Made by a program: the position numbers and the translations under genes. Positions 34,901 to 39,510 of a DNA stretch of 64,000 nt are shown here, one piece after another. The stretch is from Dendrobium chrysotoxum. Its lineage: Eukaryota > Streptophyta > Magnoliopsida > Asparagales > Orchidaceae. Position 1 is the stretch's first letter; every line of letters begins with the position of its first letter. The notes beneath the pieces were generated by a model that was not told where the DNA came from, ran no database searches, and worked only from the letters and a program-made list of their open reading frames with translations. Location: NCBI GenBank assembly GCA_019925795.1, contig CM034305.1, positions 90,928,433 to 90,992,432 of the forward strand, given 5' to 3'.

Positions 34901-36674
34901 GAAACCCCTTGAGTAAAAAGAAGCTAAGCTCTTAAACATCAAGGTGCCTTTTGATATAATGGTCAAAATTTCATTAAGAAACTTCACAGTTAAGTGTGCT
35001 CATCCTAAAAAAATCCTGGTATGGGTGACCTCCTGGAAAGTTACACCAACATGACAAAACCATGAGGTCCTTAGGCCAAATCGGACAATATCTCAATAGT
35101 TAAGAGTTTGGGCTATTACAGGCCAGATCTAATACATCTACTCTCCTAACTGGGTCATTGGAAATTTGACGTTTTATGTGATCGAACCATTTAAGGAGAC
35201 TCTCTCTAATCTTATCTGTCATGAAACTATTCCAACCCTTTCACATATAAATTAGGCCTTCGACCCTACTGATCACAAACCCACAACAAGCTACTGTGCA
35301 TTCTTAAGAAACAATCATATTACTTTTAAATGATAAAAGAAAGCCACCTATCGCCAAATCCTTCACCGAGGCCAAATATTGGACTCTCGCTTCAGCACTA
35401 CTAAAAGACTTCCATATTAACACTCACATTGGCACTTCCCGACAACATATCGACCATGGCTCTAGCAAACAACCCCATATTTCATGCTCGAAAAAAACAT
35501 ATCAAGATTGATTAACACTTTATTCAAGGTTGCATCTGCTCCAATGAATTTACCATGCATCACATTGACTCATGCAATCAGCCGGTTGAATCCTCACCAA
35601 GTCTCTCTCTCTCTCCTACCCCTTTACAACATTTCCAACATCTACATGACAAATTGACAATCCGAGCCTTGGATCATCAATTTGCAGGGTGGTGATAAGC
35701 ACTCTAATGATAAGACATGCAAGCATCCCTTTCACTTTTTGTACAACTAAAAACTACTTCTCTGCAGTACCGCAACTTTCCCTTACAAATTGCTCTCTGG
35801 TTGTCGCTCACCAACAGCAAAATGGATTTCTACCCTGCCATACCTGCTGCTATTCTACCGTGTCATCAATTGTACAGGACTTGTTCACTTCTTCACTTTA
35901 TATATGCTATTCTACTGCATGTAATATAGTAATCCTCATTATTCAATACAATACAGATTTCATAGTTCTCTATACTCTTCTTTAACATTATTTTAACTGC
36001 TGCTGCTGAAATGAATCACAACTTCTTCAGTCATATAAGCCAAAATTAATAAAAATAATAAAATTGTTAGTATAAAAAACCTTACATGAAGATCAACATT
36101 TTACATCAAAACCAATTCATATCGGGATGGTGCTAAGGAGCTGCATGAAAGTTTTCCGAAATCATAGATCGATGTGAATGGCCTCTTACATCTCAGATAG
36201 GAAAGTGCAATTTACCCTTTCACCGTTTCAAAAATTCATTTGTCAATAAAAACCATAACTTTCACCATTTCAACCAATGTAAAAGCTTATCATATATCCA
36301 AGGAATGAGAACAAAAGCTCAAGCATAAAGAGCAGGTAAATTCAAAATTTCGGCATACAATCTTCTTCAAAAGTAGTTAGGGATTACACAGTTGGTTAAT
36401 GCTATAAAAATTTGTTCGAGTTAAGATTCTCTGCCACACGTTGAAGTTTTATTGCCTTCCATTGTATTTTAATCCTTTTCTAACACCCGCCTATTTAGAT
36501 TGCCCTCTTCTCTATGGTTGTTGAAAAGCACATATCACAATAAAAGGAAAAGAGAAACCCTGGACAAGAAACGAAGAACGGGCAAGAGATCTTCAAAATT
36601 AAGGAATGAAACGGCATACCAGTTCTACCGCCGGCGCCGGTTACCAGTACAGTGCTCCGGACAAGGTCCGCCAT
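10618..36674 (-). CDS. NAD(P)-binding Rossmann-fold protein, At5g02240/At2g37660-like (six exons seen, 3' exon missing)
   Basis: Join of complement exons 36620-36674, 28413-28684, 28300-28336, 28125-28222, 11968-12029 and 10618-10741. Together they give 648 bp or 216 codons, in frame throughout, with GT..AG at every complete intron and no stop. The protein starts MADLVRSTVLVTGAGGRTG, a dinucleotide-binding glycine motif. It continues with family-typical GLVRTEESKEKIGG, GGRPEFYFEDGAYPEQ, VDWVGQKNQIDAA, VLVGSMGGT, VWKRKAEQYLADSG and AGGLQDKDGG. Known relatives are about 253 residues, so about 39 C-terminal residues (the EEAKFKAFDL..DFKALF part) are absent here; I searched the left 10 kb without finding them. 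Family members are small atypical SDR proteins that bind NADP; their substrate is not established to my knowledge. Intron lengths are 7935, 76, 77, 16095 and 1226 bp, the large ones filled with transposons. Confidence 0.93.
11075..11330. repeat. Recent tandem duplication of a 128-bp unit in intron 5
   Basis: Two adjacent copies (11075-11202 and 11203-about 11327) start TCTACATTGCAGATTTTTTC and end in CTATATATATA. By eye they differ only in the number of terminal TA repeats, so the duplication is young. The TA run at the junction suggests slippage or unequal exchange. Neither copy disturbs exons 5 or 6. Confidence 0.9.
11968..12029 (-). CDS. Exon 5 of the SDR-like gene
   Basis: 62 bp, acceptor TTTGCAG|GTGTGG, donor ATAAG|GTTTGT. 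It encodes VWKRKAEQYLADSGVPYTII plus two bases of an Arg codon. This continues directly from NGNIL of exon 4 although the two exons lie 16.1 kb apart. The KRKAEQYL segment contains the Lys of the family's helix corresponding to the YxxxK region. Confidence 0.92.
12030..13224. other. Proximal part of intron 4
   Basis: AT-rich intronic sequence with several A runs (for example 12690-12701) and a short TA tract. I see no gene, RNA or transposon end before the LINE that starts near 13225. Confidence 0.5.
13225..15440 (+). pseudogene. RTE-type LINE, degenerate, internally deleted
   Basis: The apurinic endonuclease domain begins at about 13300 (MRIRTLNINSLKDKLMKL; IISIYIQKTKWVEEKAKK). It continues to FIRGALNGHVDRV and HGGYEFGVINEGG..LDFTLAYDFVIAN at 13725-13870. 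A (TA)n at 13909-13952 interrupts it. RT motifs follow near 14640-15000: KTEVKNALKKVK, GPDYIP, FKNKGDAQKCANYRGIKL and QFGFM. Sequence for the central RT, including the catalytic motif, is missing after about 15050. At 15210-15430 the usual C-terminus appears (RVNVLDLAYVKKGKDRLKK type), followed by a GTTGTTATTGTT tail typical of RTE 3' ends. Many stops are present. Confidence 0.85.
15595..15910. repeat. Tandem duplication of a roughly 157-bp AT-rich unit
   Basis: Two copies begin with GGTTTGACCAGGGTTGAGC-like sequence (about 15590 and 15751). They continue with a nearly identical GATAAGATAATGATGTAATA and AAATAAATAAATTCATACAT block. The sequence CAGGGTTGAGCCGGGGTC resembles the terminal part of a plant MITE group. 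Related but inverted pieces (CGACAGCCAG, GAACCGTTAGTTTGCATCAG) occur at 16860-16950 and 17213-17310, so 15540-17320 may be one old composite MITE. Confidence 0.6.
16361..16837. mobile_element. Foldback hAT-like MITE rich in CTCGAG motifs
   Basis: The ends TAGGGGTGTAAGTGAG and (complement) TATGGGGTGTGAACGAG are inverted. Flanking ACATGGAT and ACATAGAC match at 6 of 8 bases, a weak target duplication. The 5' arm contains a near-perfect palindrome at about 16458-16486 (CTCGAGCTCGTTTAG facing TAAACGAGCTCGAG) and several AGCTCGAGCTC copies; the 3' arm repeats the theme. There is no coding. The element lies inside a repeated stretch whose empty version seems to be present at 16975-17000. Confidence 0.7.
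17322..17360 (+). repeat. 39-bp fragment of a CRM-type LTR start
   Basis: TGATGAGGACATCCGACAGT and the bases to 17360 match the LTR start at 24040 with four differences. It precedes a CRM pol 3' end and a full LTR, and I read it as the first edge of the upstream unit of a tandem CRM array. The 80 bp that follow (17361-17440) do not match and may be filler at a deletion junction. Confidence 0.55.
17569..19255 (+). repeat. CRM LTR, copy 1 (left)
   Basis: The start is CGATGAGGAC, with the first T of the family's TGATGAGGAC mutated, and the end is CTACATCA just before the primer binding site. It is about 1.69 kb and closely similar to copy 2 at 24040. The main differences are a 12-bp GAGCTCTTGTGA-type gain in copy 2 and a pyrimidine-rich segment (about 18391-18440) that copy 2 lacks. 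It contains a long C/T-rich leader region with CCCCCCCCCC near 18421-18432. Confidence 0.85.
19258..19269 (+). other. Primer binding site of the CRM element
   Basis: TGGTATCAGAGC, a perfect match to the standard plant initiator tRNA-Met primer site, two bases after the LTR end. The copy in the second unit (25694-25704) reads AGGTATCAGAGC, with one change. Confidence 0.9.
19415..20700 (+). pseudogene. CRM gag
   Basis: It starts MDPEQIHRTLDLLVRQM. The N-terminus is helical and the retrotransposon gag domain spans FDGTLDPQLFLDWIKSMDSF to about 20190. A frameshift occurs at the A-run near 19950 and further shifts near 20020 and 20130. The zinc knuckle KCFRCQGNGHISSQC at 20412-20456 is a complete CX2CX4HX4C. 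An acidic C-terminus (EEFTEDEFEPEVEQ) follows. Overall size and order fit CRM gag, but it cannot be translated as one frame. Confidence 0.88.
20702..21480 (+). pseudogene. CRM protease and pre-RT region
   Basis: The aspartic protease motif reads MNSGSCINVISS at about 20726-20760. The catalytic Asp of DSG is replaced by Asn. The second conserved stretch, DILTIDVE then IILGHPWLFDNDV, is split by a TAG near 20930. The segment ending at 21379 (FADVFPDDLPNQVPPLRDIQ, then HAIDLIPRASLSNLPHY) is the usual linker before RT. Several stops remain. Confidence 0.85.
21381..22560 (+). pseudogene. CRM reverse transcriptase and RNase H
   Basis: RT motifs run from MCVDSRVINKITVKYHF through FSKIDFKSSYHSIQI (first catalytic Asp intact) and MVMPFGLSNAPSTFM. 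The second catalytic site reads VVVYFKDILIYS at about 21769-21790, with Lys in place of the first Asp of the DD pair. FLGFIVSAQGV and VRSFHGLATFYKRFI mark the thumb/connection. RNase H includes FEVTCDASG, FSEKLNDIRYRYSTYNKEFY and ENKAADAPSRR. A TGA at about 21982 and a TAG at 22384 interrupt the frame. Confidence 0.9.
22561..24141 (+). pseudogene. CRM integrase with C-terminal extension reading into the 3' LTR
   Basis: The HHCC finger is around 22790-22920 (GLTGHFSRDKT type, CHTCQQAK). The core follows: MDFVLGLPKPFRRNDAIYVI, SKMTHFLPCSKTSDASLIAK, TIISDRDVKF, then FHPQTDGQIEVVNRSLG. The core is broken at 23187 by a poly-T insertion with a target duplication. From about 23920 one frame reads TWLEREELQRIDPDTLEIYE, then ESTRDAYSTESSSFSSWEND. 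It crosses the LTR boundary at 24040 and continues DEDIRPWKIYQRRG until a stop at about 24139. CRM elements are known for an integrase tail (the CR region) that overlaps the 3' LTR, and this fits. One frameshift near 23915 separates the tail from the core. Confidence 0.85.
23173..23212 (+). repeat. 12-base poly-T insertion between perfect 14-bp direct repeats
   Basis: AAATTCACGAGTTA occurs at 23173-23186 and again at 23199-23212, separated only by twelve T residues. The sequence before and after joins into a normal integrase reading (DVKF..SYFWKTLW) if one repeat plus the T-run is removed. This is the footprint of a target-primed retroposition that left only the tail (minus orientation). Confidence 0.85.
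24040..25691 (+). repeat. CRM LTR, copy 2 (right)
   Basis: The start is TGATGAGGAC, directly after a short purine tract (CTGGGAGAA) that is the likely polypurine tract; the end is CTACATCA. It is very similar to copy 1 at 17569-19255. The first 100 bp are coding for the tail of the pol protein. It is followed by a second primer binding site and about 130 bp of leader that match 19258-19403, so it is an internal LTR of a tandem array rather than a terminal one. Confidence 0.85.
25842..27488 (-). mobile_element. Gag-only deletion derivative of gypsy element A, minus strand
   Basis: Reading the minus strand from 27488: a partial 5' LTR (27266-27488, start TGTTAGATCGGGTCC), gag (27265-25963), a short pol 3' remnant, a polypurine tract GGGAAGGGGGTAT (25912-25924), then about 70 bp of 3' LTR starting TGTTAGATC at 25911. 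Gag is collinear with that of element A (WIYKVERYF; GSYRMTTTFLA). It ends in an intact-looking knuckle LCLRCEERYTPGHRC followed by DDEEIE and a stop. Almost all of pol is gone, in one clean deletion. The partial 5' LTR holds about 2.5 copies of an 80-bp unit (CTAATTAATC..CCTCCAAATCAG). Confidence 0.85.
25963..26268 (-). pseudogene. Gag C-terminal ORF of the minus-strand derivative
   Basis: A 101-codon open frame with the knuckle CLRCEERYTPGHRCEDRTLQ (CX2C spacing and TPGHRC), preceded by a basic LKKNFKKL-like segment. It is the best preserved coding piece of this family in the window, while the plus copy at 3111-3390 carries a TGA in the same place (before LCFRC). Upstream gag parts lie at 26546-26779 and 26664-26969 in other frames. 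It has no obvious start of its own, so I treat it as a remnant. Confidence 0.75.
27489..28124. other. Distal part of intron 4
   Basis: Sequence between the gypsy derivative and exon 4. It contains two short copies of TTTAATGTAAGAATCTAACTC (27599 and 27690 areas) and otherwise no recognisable gene or element. Confidence 0.5.
28125..28222 (-). CDS. Exon 4 of the SDR-like gene
   Basis: 98 bp, acceptor TATGCAG|CTAAGG, donor ATATTG|GTAAGT. It encodes AKAAGVKQIVLVGSMGGTD and NHPLNSLGNGNIL. The VLVGSMGGT stretch is the strand that carries the active-site-like serine in this family. It ends in phase 0 before a 16.1 kb intron. Confidence 0.93.
28300..28336 (-). CDS. Exon 3 of the SDR-like gene (37 bp)
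   Basis: A small exon between two short introns (76 bp and 77 bp). Acceptor AATTCAG|GTTGATTGG, donor GACGCTG|GTAAGT. It encodes VDWVGQKNQIDA plus one base, exactly the residues that follow YPEQ in homologues. Confidence 0.92.
28413..28684 (-). CDS. Exon 2 of the SDR-like gene
   Basis: 272 bp, acceptor TTTCAG|GTCAAATTG and donor GAACAG|GTAAGC. It completes the split glycine codon from exon 1 and encodes residues from QIVYKKLKERTEN to GAYPEQ. This covers the region after the glycine loop, the VADIRDAQSI acidic strand and the conserved GGRPEFYFEDGAYPEQ signature of this subfamily. No stop or frameshift. Confidence 0.93.
28685..29590. other. Distal part of intron 1, left of copia element 2
   Basis: AT-rich intronic sequence up to the exon 2 acceptor. 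The branch-site region beside 28685 reads normally (TTATTTCAG). No coding or repeat end was recognised. Confidence 0.5.
29591..29917 (+). repeat. 5' LTR of copia element 2
   Basis: It starts CGATAAGCACAC (TG mutated to CG) and ends before TGGTATCAGAGCC (29918-29930), the initiator tRNA-Met primer site. The paired 3' LTR at 35693 starts TGATAAGCAC. The two share blocks such as GCAAGC..CCTTTCACTTTTT and TTCTCTATACTCTTC, but differ at many positions, so the insertion is old. Confidence 0.85.
29978..30940 (+). pseudogene. Copia element 2 gag
   Basis: It starts near 29978 (MDDSANSPTNIYSSQNPD). The copia gag core is seen as NNYPI..LQILKMFSTKGFEGFLDGS and the QAFKTAMQTKLTPISLDDLY segment at 30560-30625. 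Stops at several places and a frameshift near 30630 break it. It is interrupted at 30941 by a solo LTR just where the zinc-knuckle/protease junction would follow. Confidence 0.8.
30941..32049 (-). mobile_element. Solo LTR nested in copia element 2
   Basis: 1109 bp with ends TGATG and CATCA and a perfect 5-bp target duplication AACCT (30936-30940 and 32050-32054). A TATA box on the minus strand (CCTATAAATATAAG at about 31326-31339) sets the orientation. The interior has many AACAGCC motifs and two 60-bp direct repeats (AGCTGGGAAGGAACCGAAGG at about 31690 and 31750). A 12-bp stem (GCAAAAATTAGG with CCTAATTTTTGC) lies at 30949-30980. A 185-codon open frame on the minus strand (31286-31843) is a by-product of this composition: hydrophobic Leu/Phe/Trp-rich, and no known domain. 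Confidence 0.85.
32055..34257 (+). pseudogene. Copia element 2 protease, integrase and RT
   Basis: At 32068-32110 WCLNFEAST..LTADLNN is the copia protease site, with the catalytic DSG lost. LLHNLLQVPYISYNLLSI marks the end of that domain. Integrase is seen at 32680-33000 (FFIDDFSIYY, IKTLKSNGGGEYTFHHFL) and RT from 33720. YKAHLVAQSFKQEYSIDYAE then TFNIVPRSSP, and ISKTIYCLNQAPRQHF-like, are recognisable. Between about 34190 and 34215 the sequence jumps from the SLFT region to HGDLTLHTYLDFD, so roughly 150 residues, including the YVDD catalytic motif, are deleted. Numerous stops. Confidence 0.82.
34258..35266 (-). mobile_element. 5'-truncated RTE LINE with 16-bp target duplication
   Basis: ATTAGGCCTTCGACCC stands at 34258-34273 and 35251-35266. 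Inside, the left end starts (AAC)n, the complement of a (TTG)n RTE tail. It continues with the C-terminal region of the RTE ORF in reverse (CCGCGTGGGCTCAACTACAT; ACTGGGTCATTGG; CGAACCATTTAAGGAGACTC). Excluding the Cassandra insertion it is about 300 bp. The copia RNase H reading (YLDFD..AFDPTDHKPTTSYC) is continuous if the LINE and one duplication are removed, which confirms the boundaries. Confidence 0.88.
34447..35120 (+). mobile_element. Complete Cassandra-type TRIM with 5S rRNA-derived LTRs
   Basis: 5' LTR 34447-34670 (TGTGAAATCCC start), primer site ATGGTATCAGAGC (34672-34684), a short non-coding interior of about 225 bp, a purine tract AAGTGGGGGA (34884-34894), and 3' LTR 34898-35120 (TGTGAAACCCC..CTATTACA). 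A perfect target duplication GGCCA flanks it (34442-34446, 35121-35125). Each LTR contains a stretch of 5S rRNA homology with the pol III internal control region: box A AGTTAAGCATGCT at 34538 and box C GGATGAGTGACCTCCT at 34569, and AGTTAAGTGTGCT at 34988 and ATGGGTGACCTCCTGG at 35021. This is the hallmark of Cassandra. The two LTRs differ by roughly 10%. It encodes no protein. Confidence 0.93.
35267..35692 (+). pseudogene. Copia element 2 RNase H C-terminus
   Basis: DHKPTTSYCAFLRNNHITF corresponds to the RSTTGYCVFLGxNLISW segment of copia RNase H. The rest to 35692 is eroded, with stops, but HAISRLNPHQV-like and a purine-rich GCAGGGTGG just before the LTR can be seen. It is followed directly by the 3' LTR. 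Confidence 0.7.
35693..36029 (+). repeat. 3' LTR of copia element 2
   Basis: 337 bp, TGATAAGCAC..ACTTCTTCA, paired with 29591-29917. It has the same CTGCTGCTG/AAATGAATCA end as the 5' copy. Confidence 0.85.
36030..36619. other. Proximal part of intron 1
   Basis: Sequence between copia element 2 and the exon 1 donor. AT-rich, with nothing recognised. Confidence 0.5.
36620..36674 (-). CDS. Exon 1 of the SDR-like gene
   Basis: 55 bp, 18 codons plus one base. The ATG at 36674 sits in a favourable context (GCGACGGCCATGGCG). The frame is open upstream to 36839 (another ATG), which would add an Arg/Ser-rich extension like a plastid transit peptide. A TATA box lies inside that extension, so I prefer the short, cytosolic form. 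The donor is CTG|GTATGCC. The exon encodes the first beta strand and the glycine-rich nucleotide-binding loop. Confidence 0.9.
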
Positions 36675-37130
36675 GGCCGTCGCAGAGAAGGCCCCGCAAT
36701 TCTTGTGCACTTTCCGAGGAAGACGCCGATGCCGCAGGGAAAAGGATGTAGCGGATCTCTCTAGATGGTCACGTAGATCAGTGGGATAGGATTTTATAGA
36801 AGAGGAAAGCGAGACACGTGTCAGTACAGCAATCGTCATAATCCCATGGGCCGGCACGGCGCTGGTGGGTGCAGTGACTACTTGGCTTTGGAGCTCGACA
36901 GGAGAGTAACTCGTCGATCGCCGGCCACCGGCAATGGTTGCTCTTGCTTTCCGCTGTCAATGCGAGCGATTGGGAGAGCAGAGAGTGAGTGGTCTCACAT
37001 GTCCTCTTCGATGGCCTTATCCGGTAGCAGGTTCACGCAGCAATGCTTCTGTAGTCGCACGTAGCACGTTGATACCGAAGAATCTCTGGACCTACGCGGC
37101 CCAGGAAAAGATTGCAGTGAAGGCCCAGTG
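36675..37130 (-). promoter_or_regulatory. Promoter and 5' UTR of the SDR-like gene
   Basis: On the minus strand a TATA box (TATAAAA, complement of 36792-36798) lies about 120 bp before the chosen ATG, so transcription should start near 36765. A G-box CACGTG (36815-36820) is 17 bp upstream of it. GGCCCA/TGGGCC elements, known as UP1/site II-type TCP targets in plant promoters, stand at 36847-36852, 37098-37103 and 37122-37127. The 36640-37130 block is clearly GC- and CpG-rich against the AT-rich surroundings, as expected for a housekeeping promoter. Short open frames in it on both strands look incidental. Confidence 0.7.
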
Positions 37131-38274
37131 CTAGCATAGGCCTGACCCATTTAAACAAAAAATAGAAAGCTAATATTTTGCAACTGAAAAATTACTTAAA
37201 TGTTATACTTATTGAAATAAATAAATAAATCAGAATATATATAATTTTAAGTCTGACATGTCTGCAAATAATTTACTTGATCGACATAGATTTTGATGCA
37301 TTATATCTTTTAGAAACTTTTGGAATAAATTCATGATCATTGTGTCTCCGATTATTACAAACTAAACGTCTCAACAAAACAAATTCAACAACACTAAAAA
37401 TGATATGATCCAAGTCAAAATGAACTAAATTCAATTACTTTAGGCATATTTAAAATTTTTTGTATATTAACTGAATGGCCAACTGGTCACCAATTTTTGT
37501 AGGCTTATAGTCAAACTAAGTAACTTGACAAGACAAATTCAATGACCAACTGTTGAATAAATGTTCTATGATCAAAGGAATATAATAGGTTGGCCAAGGG
37601 GTTGCAATAAATTTTAGGCCAAATTTGTCAAAATATCACTCCCCATTCTTCACATGAGGGGGATCTAGACTTGAGACTGTAGAGAGCTTAAAATTTTGAA
37701 GGAATATAAAGATTTATCCAACATCCAAAGCTGATGATCACCACCAACCACTTTCATCGCTCAACTTCCATTGATCACTACTATTGCCCGAAAGTCTCCA
37801 TCTAAACATCACCACCCACTTATTATAGTTCAACTATAGTTGCCTGACTAACATAAGCTGATTGTTTCCATCATCCACAAACTAAACTCGTACAATATTA
37901 ACTATAGCTATAGGAAACTAGGCAAGAACTCCCATTCTTGTAATATCATCTTCTTCAATTATAGGAAGAGTAAAGTTCTATAACTTTGAGTTTATACTTG
38001 GTTATTTCAACTAAGTTAGACCTTTTGATTTTCTTCCCTTGTTGAGTTCTTCACGAAAAATATTGATATCACTTACATTATTTTCTTTAACCCCTATGTT
38101 GAATCTCAATACAAAGTTAAGATGTAAAACTCTCTCTCTATTACTATGATTTTTTTAGCACACAATAAAGTCAATTTATTACTTACATTTATTTAATTTA
38201 ATCATTCAATTGATAAGATTTCAATCAAAAGTAGTAAGAAACAATATTGGGCATATATTTTTATTTTAAGTTAA

Positions 38275-38280
<6 letters not shown>
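37131..38280. other. Intergenic sequence
   Basis: AT-rich sequence upstream of the SDR-like gene; nothing with coding signal on either strand. It ends at a (TA)n tract. Confidence 0.5.

Positions 38281-38336
<56 letters not shown>
38281..38336. repeat. (TA)28 microsatellite
   Basis: An uninterrupted run of 28 TA units. Confidence 0.95.
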
Positions 38337-38338
<2 letters not shown>

Positions 38339-38934
38339 AATGATAATTTATTTTTAATATATTAACAGTATAACATAGCATAAGGTACAAATAAATACAC
38401 ATAAGACATGTAATAACATTGTAAGTAGGATGACACGAATATTAAGATTTAAAGAATGTCATAGATCAAACTAGAAGATTTGATCTCTTACCTACTAACT
38501 ATGGAGCACACAACTTGAACAAAAGCTCTTTAATATAATATATATAATTATAAGTTCAATTTAATTTAAAAATAATTTTTTTTTTATAATAAGCACAAAA
38601 TTTTGCCATCTAATATAATTTTATGACAATCATTAAGAATAATATATAATAATTATTTAACTTTATAAATTAAATTTTAAAAAATTGGTACTTTAGATAC
38701 TTTAGACACTACAAAAGATTGACTATTTGGGTTATGGGCACTATAACATGCAATAATACTTGAAAAATAATTATTGGATAACAAGTAAACTTTATGCTTG
38801 GGTGACAATATCATGATCCCAAATAGGCATTAAAGAGGTGATAATATTTAAAATCTTTAAGATGTGATTGCACTAAGAGGAGGGAAGTGATTAGGAGGTA
38901 GATTTAGAGCTTGACTTTAACATTATGTTCATAA

Positions 38935-38998
<64 letters not shown>

Positions 38999-39510
38999 GA
39001 TTTTAGAATTATTTTTTCATATTTATATAAAATTTCTTTGAAATTAATCAAAGAAAATCTAACTGTATATGTATTAATTTGATTTATATAACACCTTGTC
39101 ATTCTTAAGATTTTACATCCTCATTGAAACTGCATTGAAAATCATATTATTTTTGTTCAAAATGAGTGATCGGGCTCTCAACAATGAGTATAGATATGTT
39201 AAAGTTCATTGTGGCCCTCAATTCTCATTCTAAAATTTCTTGAGAATATTCATAATGTATAACTTGACAAAGTAACCTCAATGAAAAATTCAATCAACAT
39301 GTAGAGAGGTTCTTATGAAATGATTTAAAATTTCTAAGCCATTTTGCACTTATTTTGAAAAATCAATTCTTATTTTGTTCTACAAGTGTATTTTTCAATT
39401 AATATATCCATAAAAGAAAAGAAGTTGTACTCTTACTATTTTATTTATTTGACATGTTTTCTAATCATATATCTTTAAGGAGTATTAGGATCCAAAAATT
39501 CATATGCTCA
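38337..39510. other. Intergenic sequence with an (AG)n microsatellite
   Basis: AT-rich, no gene recognised. A pure (AG)n of about 28 units lies at 38939-38995. Confidence 0.6.

Larger units (their letters stand above)
29591..36029 (+). mobile_element. Ty1/copia element 2, complete LTR to LTR, with nested insertions
   Basis: The 5' LTR is 29591-29917 and the 3' LTR is 35693-36029. The flanks ATCAT (29586-29590) and GTCAT (36030-36034) match at 4 of 5, a worn target duplication. The internal region carries gag, protease, integrase, RT and RNase H remnants in copia order. Nested inside are a solo LTR (30941-32049) and a LINE fragment (34274-35250) that itself carries a Cassandra TRIM. Without these the element is about 4.4 kb, short for copia because of an internal deletion in RT. 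It sits in intron 1 of the SDR-like gene, antisense to it. Confidence 0.88.

Noticed and set aside
36846..37134. Plus-strand ORFs upstream of the SDR-like gene as a divergent gene
   Set aside because: They are GC-driven overlapping frames in the promoter island, with no known domain.
38281..38995. CRISPR-like or regular spaced repeats
   Set aside because: Only simple (TA)n and (AG)n microsatellites; no spacer structure, and the genome is plant nuclear.
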